64,000 nucleotides of DNA from an uncultured Clostridia bacterium. Lineage in GTDB: Bacteria > Bacillota > Clostridia > Oscillospirales > Ruminococcaceae. Shown piece by piece: positions 52,238 through 62,038 of this stretch (within the stretch, counting starts at the first letter, position 1; every line of letters starts with the position of its first letter). Location: NCBI GenBank assembly GCA_947629335.1, contig CANRDI010000004.1, forward strand, positions 60,996-124,995, read 5' to 3'. The position numbers and the translations under genes are program-made. The notes under the pieces were generated by a model. That model was not told the origin of the DNA. It searched no databases and saw only the letters and a program-made list of their open reading frames with translations.

Positions 52238-52492
52238 ATGGAAAGAAATCTGAGAAAGACCAGAGTAGGAAAAGTCGTAAGCGATAAAATGGATAAGACC
52301 ATAGTTGTCGCTATCGAGGATAATGTTCGGCATCCTCTTTACAAGAAAATCGTAAAGCGTACTATCAGACTTAAAGCCCACGACGAGCAGAATACCTGCA
52401 AAGTAGGCGACAGAGTTGAGATCATGGAAACGCGTCCGCTTTCAAAAGACAAGAGATGGCGTTTGGTAAACGTTATCGAGCGCGCTAAGTAA
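52238..52492 (+). CDS. rpsQ: 30S ribosomal protein S17
   Basis: 84 aa OB-fold protein; [20 protein letters not shown] and [20 protein letters not shown] identify it. GGAAGGAGG upstream. Confidence 0.98.
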   Translation: MERNLRKTRVGKVVSDKMDKTIVVAIEDNVRHPLYKKIVKRTIRLKAHDEQNTCKVGDRVEIMETRPLSKDKRWRLVNVIERAK

Positions 52493-52526
52493 GCGGTTTT
52501 AAATCTACGAAAGGAGTAGCAGAAGA

Positions 52527-52895
52527 ATGATACAGATGCAGACACTGCTCAAGGTCGCCGACAACACCGGCGCGAAAGAGCTTATGTGTATCAGGGTTCT
52601 TGGCGGAACAAGAAGAAGATACGCAAATATCGGCGACGTTATCGTAGCTTCCGTTAAAAAAGCTACACCCGGCGGCGTTGTTAAAAAAGGCGACGTAGTA
52701 AAAGCCGTTGTAGTGCGTTCTGCAAAGGGACTGCGCCGTGACGACGGCACATATATCCGCTTCGACGAAAACGCGGCGGTTATCATAAAGGAGGACAAAA
52801 ATCCGAGAGGTACTCGTATTTTTGGGCCGGTAGCGAGAGAGCTAAGAGATAAGGATTATATGAAGATCCTTTCGCTTGCTCCCGAAGTACTGTAA
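52527..52895 (+). CDS. rplN: 50S ribosomal protein L14
   Basis: 122 aa; [40 protein letters not shown] and [20 protein letters not shown] are diagnostic. GAAAGGAG upstream. Confidence 0.98.
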   Translation: MIQMQTLLKVADNTGAKELMCIRVLGGTRRRYANIGDVIVASVKKATPGGVVKKGDVVKAVVVRSAKGLRRDDGTYIRFDENAAVIIKEDKNPRGTRIFGPVARELRDKDYMKILSLAPEVL

Positions 52896-52909
52896 TGGAG
52901 GTGCCGCGT

Positions 52910-53251
52910 ATGAATATCAAGGTCGGCGACACGGTTGCTCTTATGACGGGCAGCAAAGAAGAAAAGTTCGAAAACGGCAAAAACGGCAAGAGAAAGACCG
53001 GAAAGGTCCTCACTGTTTCCCCGAAAGAGGGAAAGGTTATCGTCGAGGGCATGAAAATGGTTACAAAGCATGTAAAGCCTAAACAGCAGGGTCAGCTTGG
53101 CGGAAGAGTTCAGGCAGAAAGCCCTATCTATGCGTGCAAAGTAATGCCCGTTTGCCCTAAATGCAGCAAACCCACAAGAGTAGGTCACAAAATCGAAGAC
53201 GGCAAGAAGATCAGAGTTTGCAAGCACTGCGGAGCAGAGCTTAAATACTGA
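52910..53251 (+). CDS. rplX: 50S ribosomal protein L24
   Basis: 113 aa; KOW motif region NIKVGDTVALMTGSKEEK and GRVQAESPIYACKVMPVCPK. The C-terminus carries CPKCSKPTRVGHK and CKHCGAEL, four cysteines that could bind zinc. The ATG at 52910 has GGAGGTG 6 nt upstream; an ATG at 52895 overlapping the rplN stop would overlap that site. Confidence 0.97.
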   Translation: MNIKVGDTVALMTGSKEEKFENGKNGKRKTGKVLTVSPKEGKVIVEGMKMVTKHVKPKQQGQLGGRVQAESPIYACKVMPVCPKCSKPTRVGHKIEDGKKIRVCKHCGAELKY

Positions 53252-53325
53252 TACAAACGCCGGGATAGGTCGGGTATAAGGAGCTTAAAAAGCTAAAACC
53301 CGGCTGTCAGATAGGAGAATTTACA

Positions 53326-53865
53326 ATGGCAAGAATGAAGGATTTCTACAAGGAAACCGTTGCTCCCGCGCTGTTCAAGAAATTCGGTTATAAGTCTGTT
53401 ATGCAGACGCCGAAGCTCGACAAGATAGTAGTGAACGTCGCTTGCGGAGAGGCAAAGGAAAACGCGAAAATAATCGACAACGTTATGGCGGAGCTTGCAG
53501 CTATCACAGGTCAGAAGCCCGTCGCGTGCCGCTCGAAAAAGTCCGTAGCAAACTTTAAGCTCCGCGAGGGTCAGGTTATCGGCGTAAAGGTAACGCTCAG
53601 AGGCGACACCATGTACGAATTTCTCGACAGATTATTTAACGCCGCACTTCCGCGTGTACGCGACTTCAGAGGAATTAACGCAAATTCGTTTGACGGAAGA
53701 GGCAACTATTCCTTTGGTCTTAAAGAGCAGCTGATTTTCCCTGAGATCGAATACGACAAGATCGACGCCGTTCGCGGTATGGACATAAACTTCGTTACGA
53801 CCGCGAAAACCGATGAAGAAGCAAGAGAGCTGCTTAAGCTTATGGGCGCTCCCTTTGAGAAGTAA
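53326..53865 (+). CDS. rplE: 50S ribosomal protein L5
   Basis: 179 aa; [24 protein letters not shown] opening (here [20 protein letters not shown]), [40 protein letters not shown], and [20 protein letters not shown] are typical. Binds 5S rRNA. The preceding 74-nt spacer can pair GCCGGG with CCCGGC. Confidence 0.98.
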   Translation: MARMKDFYKETVAPALFKKFGYKSVMQTPKLDKIVVNVACGEAKENAKIIDNVMAELAAITGQKPVACRSKKSVANFKLREGQVIGVKVTLRGDTMYEFLDRLFNAALPRVRDFRGINANSFDGRGNYSFGLKEQLIFPEIEYDKIDAVRGMDINFVTTAKTDEEARELLKLMGAPFEK

Positions 53866-53885
53866 AGACGGAGGAAATCAAGGCT

Positions 53886-54071
53886 ATGGCTAAAACTTCT
53901 TTAAAAGAAAAGCAGAAGAGAACCCCCAAATTCAGCACGAGAGCTTATAACCGCTGCAAAATCTGCGGCAGACCTCACGCTTATATGCGTAAGTTCGGCA
54001 TTTGCAGAATTTGCTTCAGAGAGCTTGCTTATAAGGGGCAGATACCCGGTGTTAAGAAAGCAAGCTGGTAA
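53886..54071 (+). CDS. rpsN: 30S ribosomal protein S14, zinc form
   Basis: 61 aa; zinc-binding C24, C27 (RCKICGRP) and C40, C43 (GICRICFR) mark the type-Z S14. The C-terminus [11 protein letters not shown] is diagnostic. GGAGGAAAT upstream. Confidence 0.98.
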   Translation: MAKTSLKEKQKRTPKFSTRAYNRCKICGRPHAYMRKFGICRICFRELAYKGQIPGVKKASW

Positions 54072-54223
54072 AAAAACAAAAATACAGCTTCTGCAAGATC
54101 CCTCGCCGAATGGGTTTTATCTAAAGTTCGGCTGTTCAATGAAAATATGTGAGTACGACGGGGAAGGGGCAAAAAACGCCCTCGATAGACCTCGTAACGG
54201 CTCATCTTTACGGAGGTAAATGA

Positions 54224-54622
54224 ATGCAGATCACAGATACAATCGCGGATATGCTTACGAGAATTCGCAACGCCAACTCCGCAAAGCATCCCACTGTTGA
54301 CGTTCCCGCTTCCAACCTCAAGAAGCAGATCGCTCAGATCTTGCTCGACGAAGGCTATATAAAGGCTTATAAAGTCGTAGAGGACAACAAGCAGGGCGTT
54401 ATAAAGATAACACTTAAATATACCGACTCAAAGTCCGGAGTTATCACCGGTTTGCGCCGCGTATCTAAGCCCGGTCTCAGAATTTATTCAAACTGCAAGG
54501 ATATGCCGAAAGTTATGAGGGGCTTGGGAATTGCGATAATTTCCACCTCTAAGGGCATTATGACCGACAAGAAAGCAAGAGAACTCAATGTCGGCGGCGA
54601 AGTCCTCGCGTTTGTATGGTAA
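54224..54622 (+). CDS. rpsH: 30S ribosomal protein S8
   Basis: 132 aa; [40 protein letters not shown] and [20 protein letters not shown] are diagnostic. In E. coli S8 represses the spc operon. A 152-nt spacer without a gene precedes it. Confidence 0.98.
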   Translation: MQITDTIADMLTRIRNANSAKHPTVDVPASNLKKQIAQILLDEGYIKAYKVVEDNKQGVIKITLKYTDSKSGVITGLRRVSKPGLRIYSNCKDMPKVMRGLGIAIISTSKGIMTDKKARELNVGGEVLAFVW

Positions 54623-54638
54623 GAGGAGGAATAGTAAT

Positions 54639-55184
54639 ATGTCAAGAATAGGAAGAATGCCTGTTGCTGTTCCCGCGGGTGTCGATGTTAAGATCGAAGG
54701 ACCCGTTGTTACCGTAAAGGGACCCAAAGGCACTATCACAAAAGAATTTAATCATCTTATGAAGATCTCGCAGGACGGCGCGAACATCATCGTAGAGCGC
54801 CCCGACGACGAGAACCTTTCAAAATCGCTCCACGGTCTTACAAGAACGCTTATACACAATATGGTTGTAGGCGTTACCGAGGGGTTCAAGAAAGAGCTTG
54901 AGATAAACGGCGTCGGCTTCCGTTGCGAAAAGCAGGGAAAGAACGTTGTTATGAGCCTCGGATATTCGCATAAAGTCACCGTTTCCGACACGGACGACTG
55001 TAAGCTCGAAGTACCCTCTCCCAATAAGATCATCGTTACGGGAATAGACAAGCAGAAGGTCGGACAGACCGCTGCGGAGATCCGCTCGAAGCGTCCGCCT
55101 GAGCCTTATAAGGGCAAGGGCATAAAGTATGCCGAAGAGCATATTCGCCGTAAAGAAGGTAAAGCAGGCAAGGGTAAGAAGTAA
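54639..55184 (+). CDS. rplF: 50S ribosomal protein L6
   Basis: 181 aa from ATG 54639 (AGAGGAGGA upstream; the frame is open further 5' inside rpsH). [20 protein letters not shown] and [20 protein letters not shown] are diagnostic. Confidence 0.98.
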   Translation: MSRIGRMPVAVPAGVDVKIEGPVVTVKGPKGTITKEFNHLMKISQDGANIIVERPDDENLSKSLHGLTRTLIHNMVVGVTEGFKKELEINGVGFRCEKQGKNVVMSLGYSHKVTVSDTDDCKLEVPSPNKIIVTGIDKQKVGQTAAEIRSKRPPEPYKGKGIKYAEEHIRRKEGKAGKGKK

Positions 55185-55204
55185 TTGAAAGGACAGTATC
55201 AATA

Positions 55205-55564
55205 ATGGTTAAAATGATTGATAAAAACAAAAGCAGAATGCGCCGTCATAAGCGCGTTCGCGGTAAGATCAGCGGCACTCCGGAGTGCCCCAGACTTTGC
55301 GTTTTCCGTTCTTCAATGCACATTTACGCACAGGTTATCGATGACGTAAACGGAAAGACCCTTGCGGCGGCGTCTTCTACCGAAAAGGGTTTCGGAATGT
55401 ACGGCGGAAACATTGAGGCGGCAAAGAAAGTCGGACAGATGATAGCTGAAAAGGCTAAAAAAGCAGGAATAACCGACGTCGTTTTCGATAGAGGCGGTTA
55501 TGTATATCATGGCAGAGTCGCGGCTCTTGCGGACGGCGCAAGAGAGGGCGGACTTAATTTCTGA
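55205..55564 (+). CDS. rplR: 50S ribosomal protein L18
   Basis: 119 aa; [39 protein letters not shown] and [20 protein letters not shown] are diagnostic. Binds 5S rRNA together with L5. GAAAGGACAG upstream. Confidence 0.98.
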   Translation: MVKMIDKNKSRMRRHKRVRGKISGTPECPRLCVFRSSMHIYAQVIDDVNGKTLAAASSTEKGFGMYGGNIEAAKKVGQMIAEKAKKAGITDVVFDRGGYVYHGRVAALADGAREGGLNF

Positions 55565-55582
55565 TAAGGAGGGAACAAGACT

Positions 55583-56083
55583 TTGGCTAAATATGAACAC
55601 GATCAGCAGGCAGAAGAACTTGCAGAAAAGGTAGTCGCTATCAACCGCGTATCAAAGACCGTTAAGGGCGGACGCATAATGAAATTTTCGGCGCTCGTCG
55701 TTGTAGGAGACGGAAAAGGCACGGTAGGTTTCGGAATGGGTAAGTCCAACGAAGTTCCCGACGCTATCCGCAAGGGAATTGAGGACGCGAAGAAAAATCT
55801 CCATAAGATAGCTCTCAAGGGAACGACAATTCCCCACGAGATAACAGGAAAATTCGGCGCAGGCGCAGTTCTTATGCGTCCCGCTCCCGAAGGTACGGGC
55901 GTTATCGCGGGCGGTCCCGTTCGTGCAGTGATAGAAATGGCGGGAATAAAGAATATCCGTACAAAGTCGCTGCGCTCAAATAACCCCTGCAACGTTGTCA
56001 GAGCTACAATGGCGGGTCTTACCGCTCTGAGAACGGCAGAAGAAGTTGCCGCAATCAGAGGAAAGTCTGTAAAAGAGCTTTGA
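55583..56083 (+). CDS. rpsE: 30S ribosomal protein S5
   Basis: 166 aa with a TTG start (AAGGAGGG 8 nt upstream). [40 protein letters not shown] and [20 protein letters not shown] are diagnostic. Residues of the decoding-fidelity loop are intact. Confidence 0.98.
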   Translation: MAKYEHDQQAEELAEKVVAINRVSKTVKGGRIMKFSALVVVGDGKGTVGFGMGKSNEVPDAIRKGIEDAKKNLHKIALKGTTIPHEITGKFGAGAVLMRPAPEGTGVIAGGPVRAVIEMAGIKNIRTKSLRSNNPCNVVRATMAGLTALRTAEEVAAIRGKSVKEL

Positions 56084-56110
56084 TTTAAAGAGCAATAGGA
56101 GGAAATTCAG

Positions 56111-56290
56111 ATGGCAAATGTAAAAATTACTCTTGTACGCTCTTTGAACAGCTGCAAGAAAGACCAGATAGCTACGGCAAAGTCCCTCGGACTTCATAAG
56201 ATAAATTCCGTAGCTGTACAGCCCGACAACGAGGCTACAAAGGGAAAAATCAAGAAGATCGCTCACCTTGTTAAGGTAGAAGAAGCGTAA
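56111..56290 (+). CDS. rpmD: 50S ribosomal protein L30
   Basis: 59 aa, short enough to be missed by a 60-aa cut-off. [20 protein letters not shown] followed by [20 protein letters not shown] matches L30. ATAGGAGGAA precedes the ATG. It is in the standard place between rpsE and rplO. Confidence 0.97.
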   Translation: MANVKITLVRSLNSCKKDQIATAKSLGLHKINSVAVQPDNEATKGKIKKIAHLVKVEEA

Positions 56291-56366
56291 TTACACAATA
56301 AAAGGCGGCAGGCACAAGGCGAAAAGCAGGTTTGCTTGCCGACCAAAAGAAATGGGGTGCAAAAAT

Positions 56367-56810
56367 ATGAAGCTACACGAATTAGCTCCCGCGGCAGGCT
56401 CCACAAAGGACGTAAAGCGTATCGGCAGAGGTCACGGCTCAGGAAACGGAAAGACCGCCGGTAAAGGACATAAGGGTCAGAAAGCCCGTTCGGGCGGTTC
56501 TATCAGACCCGGCTTCGAGGGCGGTCAGATGCCGCTTCAGAGAAGAATGCCGAAGCGCGGATTTAACAACATTTTCGCAAAAGAATTTGCGGCAGTGAAC
56601 GTATCCGAGCTTGAAAAACGCTTTGAGGACGGCGCGGAGGTTGACGCGCAGGCTCTTATCGAAGCGGGCGCTATAAAGGACGCCAAAGACGGCGTTAAGA
56701 TCTTGGGCAACGGCGAGCTTACAAAGAAGCTTACAGTAACAGCTGCAAAGTTTACGGCTACGGCTAAGGAAAAAATAGAAAAGGCGGGCGGAAAGGCTGA
56801 GGTGAAGTAA
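56367..56810 (+). CDS. rplO: 50S ribosomal protein L15
   Basis: 147 aa; [40 protein letters not shown], and [20 protein letters not shown] are diagnostic. An in-frame ATG 5 codons earlier (56352) exists, but it would overlap the GGGGTG site; the canonical MKLHEL start is favoured. Confidence 0.97.
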   Translation: MKLHELAPAAGSTKDVKRIGRGHGSGNGKTAGKGHKGQKARSGGSIRPGFEGGQMPLQRRMPKRGFNNIFAKEFAAVNVSELEKRFEDGAEVDAQALIEAGAIKDAKDGVKILGNGELTKKLTVTAAKFTATAKEKIEKAGGKAEVK

Positions 56811-58127
56811 TTGAACGGAATGATCCAAGTCTTTCGCAACGCGTGGGTAGATACCCAGCTTCGCAAAAAGATTTTGTATACGCTGTTTATTATCGTCTTA
56901 TTCCGCTTAGGTTCCTGTATATTCGTTCCCTTTCTCGATAATGCCGCTATATCAAATATGATTTCAGGCGCGTCGCTTCTCAACTATCTTGATACAATGA
57001 CGGGCGGCGCTCTCGGAAACGGAACGCTTTTGGCAATGTCGATTACTCCGTATATCAACGCTTCGATTATTATCCAGCTTCTGACGGTAGCTATACCGCC
57101 GCTCGAAAAGCTCTCAAAAGAGGGCGAGCCGGGAAGAAAGAAGATAAATAAGATAACGAAGCTTGTCGCTCTGGGCATTGCCGTTTTACAGGCAACCGCG
57201 TTCTACTTCTCCCTCAGAAACGGAGAGGTTAAGATCGTAAAATACGGCGAGGGCGCGGATATGTTTGCGCAGATACTTGCGGCAGTAACCATTATCGCTT
57301 GTTTTGTGGCGGGAGCATGTGTTATCATCTGGTTCGGCGACAGAATAAACGAAAAGGGTATAGGAAACGGAATTTCGATAATCCTCTTTGCGGGTATCGT
57401 AGCTCGTTTCCCCGACCAGATACAGACATTTGTCGCGCTGTGCCAGCAGAATATGCAAAACCTCATCTTCGTAGCTGTCGTTCTTATAATGTACGCGGCA
57501 ATGATATGGTTCGTCATATTTATGACAAACGCCGAGCGCAGAATTCCCGTTCAGTACGCAAAGCGCGTCGTTGGACGCAAAATGTACGGCGGACAGTCTA
57601 CGCATATTCCGATAAAAGTTGCTATGAGCGGCGTTATGCCGATAATATTCGCAATGTCCATTATGTCTCTTCCGCAGACGATTTGCTTCTTCTTCGGCAT
57701 TGACGGTACGGGAACAAGTTTCTGGGACGGATTTGTAAGATTTTTCAGCCAAAGCTCGATAGGTTATGCAATAATCTATTTTGTACTGATAATCGCGTTC
57801 AACTATTTCTATGTTGCAATCTCATATAATCCTATAGAAATAGCGAACAACCTGAAGAAAAACAACGGCGCAATCCCCGGCTATCGCCCCGGAAAGCCTA
57901 CGTCGGACTTCATCTATAATTCGCTCAACAAGATCACGCTCTTCGGCGCGTTCTTCCTCGGCATTATCGCAATTCTGCCGATCATACTCTCGTGGATAAA
58001 CCCGAACTTTTCGGGAATTTCCCTCGGAGGCACGACGCTTCTCATCATCGTCGGCGTTGCGCTCGAAACGGTTCGTTCGCTCGAAAGCCAGATCACAATG
58101 CGTCATCATCCGGGCTTTTTGGATTAA
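56811..58127 (+). CDS. secY: preprotein translocase SecY
   Basis: 438-aa channel subunit of the Sec translocon with ten TM helices. Plug and early helices include FRLGSCIFVPFLDNAAISNM; LGIMPYINASII-type region reads MSITPYINASIIIQLLTVAI; loops NAERRIPVQYAKRVVGRKMY and KNNGAIPGYRPGKPTSDFIY are the ribosome- and SecA-contacting segments. The start is TTG at 56811, which directly follows the rplO stop; AGGTGA is 5 nt upstream, whereas ATG 56820 would be too far. Confidence 0.98.
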   Translation: MNGMIQVFRNAWVDTQLRKKILYTLFIIVLFRLGSCIFVPFLDNAAISNMISGASLLNYLDTMTGGALGNGTLLAMSITPYINASIIIQLLTVAIPPLEKLSKEGEPGRKKINKITKLVALGIAVLQATAFYFSLRNGEVKIVKYGEGADMFAQILAAVTIIACFVAGACVIIWFGDRINEKGIGNGISIILFAGIVARFPDQIQTFVALCQQNMQNLIFVAVVLIMYAAMIWFVIFMTNAERRIPVQYAKRVVGRKMYGGQSTHIPIKVAMSGVMPIIFAMSIMSLPQTICFFFGIDGTGTSFWDGFVRFFSQSSIGYAIIYFVLIIAFNYFYVAISYNPIEIANNLKKNNGAIPGYRPGKPTSDFIYNSLNKITLFGAFFLGIIAILPIILSWINPNFSGISLGGTTLLIIVGVALETVRSLESQITMRHHPGFLD

Positions 58128-58198
58128 ATTTTGTTCTGTTTAAAGCCCGAAAGGGTTTTAAACAGAGCTTTCAGATGAGTTAAGCAGGAGATAAAACT

Positions 58199-58831
58199 AT
58201 GAATATGATATTTCTTGGCGCTCCCGGCGCCGGCAAAGGCACACAGGCAGAGGTAGTCTGCAAAGAGCTTAATATTCCCGCTATCTCAACGGGAAATATG
58301 CTCAGAGAAGCCGTAAAAAACTCGACAGAGGCGGGACTAAAGGCTAAAAGCTATATGGACGCGGGCGAGCTTGTTCCGGACGAGGTCGTTATCGGCATTT
58401 TAAAAGACAGAATAGCACAGCCTGACGCTCAGAACGGTTTTATTCTTGACGGCTTTCCGAGAACAGTAGAGCAGGCAGAGGCGCTTGAAAAAATGGGCGT
58501 CGAGATCGACAAAGTAATAGAAATCGACGTACCCGATGAGGCAATAACCGCCAGAATGAGCGGAAGAAGGGTCTGCGAGGGCTGCGGAAACTCATATCAT
58601 ATCGAGTATAAGCCCACAAAGGTCGAGGGAATTTGCGACGCGTGCGGGGCAAAGGTTGTCCAGAGAATTGACGACAAGCCCGAAACAGTTCAGGCGCGCC
58701 TTAAGACCTATCACGAAAAAACCGCTCCTCTTAAAGACTATTACGCAAAAAGAGGAAAGCTCGTGACAGTACAGGGGCAAAATGAGATCGCCGAAACATC
58801 GCGCCTTACGCTCGCGGCGATCAAGGGCTGA
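58199..58831 (+). CDS. adk: adenylate kinase, zinc-lid type
   Basis: Converts AMP + ATP to 2 ADP. P-loop GAPGAGKGT (7-15), AMP site STGNMLREAV, DGFPRTVEQAEAL and a lid with C126, C129, C146 and C149 (CEGCG ... CDACG) that binds zinc. 210 aa. GCAGGAGAT upstream. The secY-adk-map order is standard in Firmicutes. Confidence 0.98.
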   Translation: MNMIFLGAPGAGKGTQAEVVCKELNIPAISTGNMLREAVKNSTEAGLKAKSYMDAGELVPDEVVIGILKDRIAQPDAQNGFILDGFPRTVEQAEALEKMGVEIDKVIEIDVPDEAITARMSGRRVCEGCGNSYHIEYKPTKVEGICDACGAKVVQRIDDKPETVQARLKTYHEKTAPLKDYYAKRGKLVTVQGQNEIAETSRLTLAAIKG

Positions 58832-58836
58832 AGAAA

Positions 58837-59592
58837 ATGATCTCAATTAAAAATCCGACCGAACTCAAGGGAATGATGAAAGCAGGGGAGCTTGCGGCTC
58901 AGGCTCTGGCTCTCGCAGGAAAGAACGCAGTTGCGGGAATTTCAACGTGGGAGCTTGACAGAATTGTAAACGACTATATCGTTTCTCACGGCGGTCACTG
59001 TCCCTGTAAGGGATACGGAGGGTTTCCGGGACATAATTGCTTTTCGGTAAACGAAGAGCTTATCCACGGGATCCCAAACAAGAAAAAGATCCTAAAAGAA
59101 GGCGACATATTATCTTGCGATATAGTTGCCGAGCTTGACGGATATATGGGCGACAACACAAAGACCTTTGCTGTCGGAGAGGTTTCCGAAGAAGCAAAGA
59201 GGTTAATGAAGTTTACCGAAGAAGCTCTTTATAAGGGCATAGAACAGGCTGTCGCGGGAAACCGCATAGGCGACATCTCACACGCAATTGAAACTCACGT
59301 CAAAAGCGGAGGTTATGCCGTAGCGGAAAAGTTTATCGGTCACGGTATCGGACGCGAAATGCACGAAGATCCCGAAGTCCCGAACGAGGGAAAAGCGGGT
59401 CACGGACCGCGCCTTATGCCGGGAATGACTATTGCGATAGAGCCTATGGTAAACTCACATTCTCGCAATGTGAAAATTTTGGGCGACAAATGGACGGTCG
59501 TAACGACCGATAACAGCCTTTCGTGCCATTTCGAGCATACCGTCGCAATAACGGGCGGCGAGGCTGTTATTCTGACATTGGAGAGCCACTGA
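58837..59592 (+). CDS. map: type I methionine aminopeptidase
   Basis: Removes N-terminal methionine. Metal ligands D95 (SCDIVAELDG), D106 (MGDNTKTF), H169 (IGHGIGREMHEDP), E202 (IEPMV) and E233 (FEHTV) are all present; H77 (LIHGIP) lies in the active site. 251 aa. It follows adk by 5 nt and a KOW-domain gene follows after one base. Confidence 0.97.
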   Translation: MISIKNPTELKGMMKAGELAAQALALAGKNAVAGISTWELDRIVNDYIVSHGGHCPCKGYGGFPGHNCFSVNEELIHGIPNKKKILKEGDILSCDIVAELDGYMGDNTKTFAVGEVSEEAKRLMKFTEEALYKGIEQAVAGNRIGDISHAIETHVKSGGYAVAEKFIGHGIGREMHEDPEVPNEGKAGHGPRLMPGMTIAIEPMVNSHSRNVKILGDKWTVVTTDNSLSCHFEHTVAITGGEAVILTLESH

Positions 59593-59593
59593 A

Positions 59594-59842
59594 ATGGACA
59601 TTAAAGCGGGAAGCGTTGTTTTGAGCCTTGCGGGTCACGATAAGGGCAGGGCTATGGTTGTCACCAAAATTGACGGCGAAACTGTTTTCGTCGCCGACGG
59701 CAAAGAGCGAAAGCTCTTAAAGCCGAAAAAAAAGAATATAAAACACGTCCGCACCACTAATAGGCTTATCGGGCTTTCGGAGATGACGGACAAGAGGCTG
59801 AGGCGAACATTATCCGAAATGTTTGCGCGCACAGAGGAGTGA
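59594..59842 (+). CDS. KOW-domain RNA-binding protein (L14e-like)
   Basis: 82-aa basic protein with a KOW-like barrel: [40 protein letters not shown], then [20 protein letters not shown]. Firmicutes often carry such a gene between map and infA; it resembles the archaeal/eukaryotic L14e family. Its role is unproven, probably ribosome-associated. Confidence 0.87.
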   Translation: MDIKAGSVVLSLAGHDKGRAMVVTKIDGETVFVADGKERKLLKPKKKNIKHVRTTNRLIGLSEMTDKRLRRTLSEMFARTEE

Positions 59843-59847
59843 ATATT

Positions 59848-60066
59848 TTGTCTAAAGACGACGTAATTGAGGTCGAAGGAACTATTCTTGAGGCACTTCC
59901 GAATGCACAGTTCAAGGTAGAGCTTGTAAACGGACATAAAATCCTGGCACATATCAGCGGAAAGCTCAGAATGAACTATATCCGTATACTGCCGGGAGAT
60001 AAGGTGACTGTCGAGATGTCGCCCTACGACCTTACAAAAGGCAGAATAACCTGGCGCGCGAAATGA
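59848..60066 (+). CDS. infA: translation initiation factor IF-1
   Basis: 72-aa OB-fold factor; [40 protein letters not shown], and [15 protein letters not shown] are diagnostic. I chose TTG 59848 (GAGGAGTG about 7 nt upstream), which gives the canonical [11 protein letters not shown] start; a GTG at 59839 lies inside that site. Confidence 0.97.
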   Translation: MSKDDVIEVEGTILEALPNAQFKVELVNGHKILAHISGKLRMNYIRILPGDKVTVEMSPYDLTKGRITWRAK

Positions 60067-60117
60067 TATCCGCGTCAGCGAGCAGGTATTACAAGTTGAA
60101 TTTAGGAGGGCATTACG

Positions 60118-60231
60118 ATGAAAGTCAGACCTTCGGTCAAGCCCATTTGCGATAAGTGTAAGGTAATCAAGCGCAAGGGCAAGGTTATGGTTATTTGTGT
60201 TGAACCCAAACACAAACAAAGACAGGGTTAA
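60118..60231 (+). CDS. rpmJ: 50S ribosomal protein L36, zinc form
   Basis: 37 aa: [20 protein letters not shown] followed by [17 protein letters not shown]. Zinc ligands C11, C14, C27 and H32 are present. TAGGAGGG precedes the ATG. Too short for ordinary ORF filters. Confidence 0.98.
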   Translation: MKVRPSVKPICDKCKVIKRKGKVMVICVEPKHKQRQG

Positions 60232-60243
60232 GGAGGATAAGTT

Positions 60244-60615
60244 ATGGCAAGAATTGCAGGCGTGGATCTGCCAAAGGAAAAGCGCGTAGAAATCGGTCTT
60301 ACCTATGTTTACGGCATCGGCAGAAAATCTGCAAATGATATTCTGGCAAAGGCGGGAGTAAATCCCGATACCCGCGTTAAGGATCTCACCGACGAAGAGG
60401 AAACAAAGATCCGCGAGGTAATTGATAAGGACGGATATGTAGTAGAGGGCGATCTCAGAAGAATGGTCGCGCTTAACATAAAGCGTCTTGTCGAGATAAA
60501 CTGCTATCGCGGCACTCGCCACCGCAAGGGGCTTCCCGTTCGCGGTCAGCGTACCAAGACAAACGCCAGAACCCGCAAGGGTCCGAAGAAGACCATTGCC
60601 AACAAGAAGAAGTAA
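60244..60615 (+). CDS. rpsM: 30S ribosomal protein S13
   Basis: 123 aa; [36 protein letters not shown], and [24 protein letters not shown] end (here [20 protein letters not shown]) are diagnostic. TAAGGAGGA upstream. Confidence 0.98.
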   Translation: MARIAGVDLPKEKRVEIGLTYVYGIGRKSANDILAKAGVNPDTRVKDLTDEEETKIREVIDKDGYVVEGDLRRMVALNIKRLVEINCYRGTRHRKGLPVRGQRTKTNARTRKGPKKTIANKKK

Positions 60616-60634
60616 GGAGGCGTAATTACAAAAT

Positions 60635-61030
60635 ATGGCACAGCAGAAAAAACAGGTCGTTCGCAGACGCCGTGAGCGCAAGAACGTTGAAAACGGTCAG
60701 GCTCACATTCAGTCGTCTTTCAACAACACTATCGTTACTATCACTGACCTTCAGGGAAATGCTCTTTCATGGGCTTCCGCAGGAGAACTCGGCTTTAAGG
60801 GTTCGAGAAAGTCTACGCCCTTCGCGGCTCAGTCGGCGGCAGATGTCGCGGCAAAGGCGGCTATGGAGCATGGTCTTAAAACCGTAGAGGTATTCGTAAA
60901 GGGTCCGGGTCAGGGACGCGAGGCGGCAATAAGAGCGCTTCAGACCGCAGGACTTGAGGTTAAACTCATCAAGGACGTTACACCTATTCCTCACAACGGA
61001 TGCAGACCGCCCAAGAGAAGAAGAGTTTAA
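60635..61030 (+). CDS. rpsK: 30S ribosomal protein S11
   Basis: 131 aa; [40 protein letters not shown], and [18 protein letters not shown] are diagnostic. AAGGAGG upstream. Confidence 0.98.
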   Translation: MAQQKKQVVRRRRERKNVENGQAHIQSSFNNTIVTITDLQGNALSWASAGELGFKGSRKSTPFAAQSAADVAAKAAMEHGLKTVEVFVKGPGQGREAAIRALQTAGLEVKLIKDVTPIPHNGCRPPKRRRV

Positions 61031-61134
61031 TTGTTCGCAATTTTTGCGGATATTAAGAGTATGTGCCGAGTGCGACGTTTGCTCGGCGTCGGCAAAATGC
61101 CGATAATTGATTTAAATAACGGAGGATTTTTATT

Positions 61135-61743
61135 ATGGCAGTAAATCGAGACCCGATTTTGAAAAAGTGCAGAAGCCTTGATATCAGCCCCGCTGTTCTC
61201 GGCTATTCGGAAAAGAAAAAGTCCACAAGATTTCAGAAAGACGGCGCTCGCCGCAAAAAGATCTCTGAATACGGACAGCAGCTTAAAGAAAAGCAGAAGC
61301 TTAAATTTATCTACGGCGTTCTTGAAAAGCAGTTCTATCACTATTATGAGCTTGCAACAAAAGAAGAAGGTATCGCCGGCGAAAATCTTATAAGACTTCT
61401 TGAAAGCCGTCTTGATAATATCGTTTTCAGAATGGGCATGGCTACTACACGCCGCGAGGCTCGCCAGCTCGTATCTCACGGTCATTTCTGTGTGAACGGA
61501 AAGAGAGTTGATATTCCCTCTTACAGAGTAAAGGTAGGAGACGTTATCTCTCTGAGAGAAAAGAGCAAGAAGAGCAAAAAGTTTGAGCAGATCGCAGAAG
61601 TAGCCGGCGGCAGACTTACCCCTATGTGGCTTGACGTCGATAAGGAAAAGCAGACCGCCAAAGTAACGCGCTTGTTCCAGCGTGACAGCGACCTCGATTA
61701 TGAGATAGCTGAACACCTGATTATCGAGCTGTATTCTAAATAA
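61135..61743 (+). CDS. rpsD: 30S ribosomal protein S4, zinc-free form
   Basis: 202 aa; N-terminus MAVNRDPILKKCRSLDISPA lacks the four-cysteine zinc knuckle; S4 RNA-binding domain has RLDNIVFRMGMATTRREARQ and LVSHGHFCVNGKRVDIPSYR. Initiates 30S assembly and in many bacteria represses the alpha operon. A 104-nt spacer separates it from rpsK. Confidence 0.98.
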   Translation: MAVNRDPILKKCRSLDISPAVLGYSEKKKSTRFQKDGARRKKISEYGQQLKEKQKLKFIYGVLEKQFYHYYELATKEEGIAGENLIRLLESRLDNIVFRMGMATTRREARQLVSHGHFCVNGKRVDIPSYRVKVGDVISLREKSKKSKKFEQIAEVAGGRLTPMWLDVDKEKQTAKVTRLFQRDSDLDYEIAEHLIIELYSK

Positions 61744-62038
61744 TTGCTTAAAAGCATACAGATATTTAGTGCAGTTATTTTTAATTCATATCAGGCGCTT
61801 TGCGTTTAGAGGACAGGATATCTGTCAATACTGCCGTTATGACGGTACGGCAAATCAAAGGGTTTGCCGATGTGGTATGATTTAAAATTAACAGGAATAC
61901 AGACAGGAGAATTTCCGCGGGACGGCAGATAATGTCCCCGCATTTTAAGGAAATGTCTCTCTATGTGCGCGAAAAGGATAATTGACAAGCGGCAGAGCGT
62001 TTTACGCTTTGCGGACAAGACAAGCGGGAGGGTTACCA
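61744..62038 (+). promoter_or_regulatory. structured spacer upstream of rpoA
   Basis: 295 nt without a credible ORF. Three hairpins occur in a row: GACAG/CTGTC (61812-61826), CCGT/ACGG (61834-61845), and CGGCAAA/TTTGCCG (61848-61869). No consensus promoter was found; the segment may balance rpoA expression or be an S4 target, as in the E. coli alpha operon, but this is inference. Confidence 0.5.
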
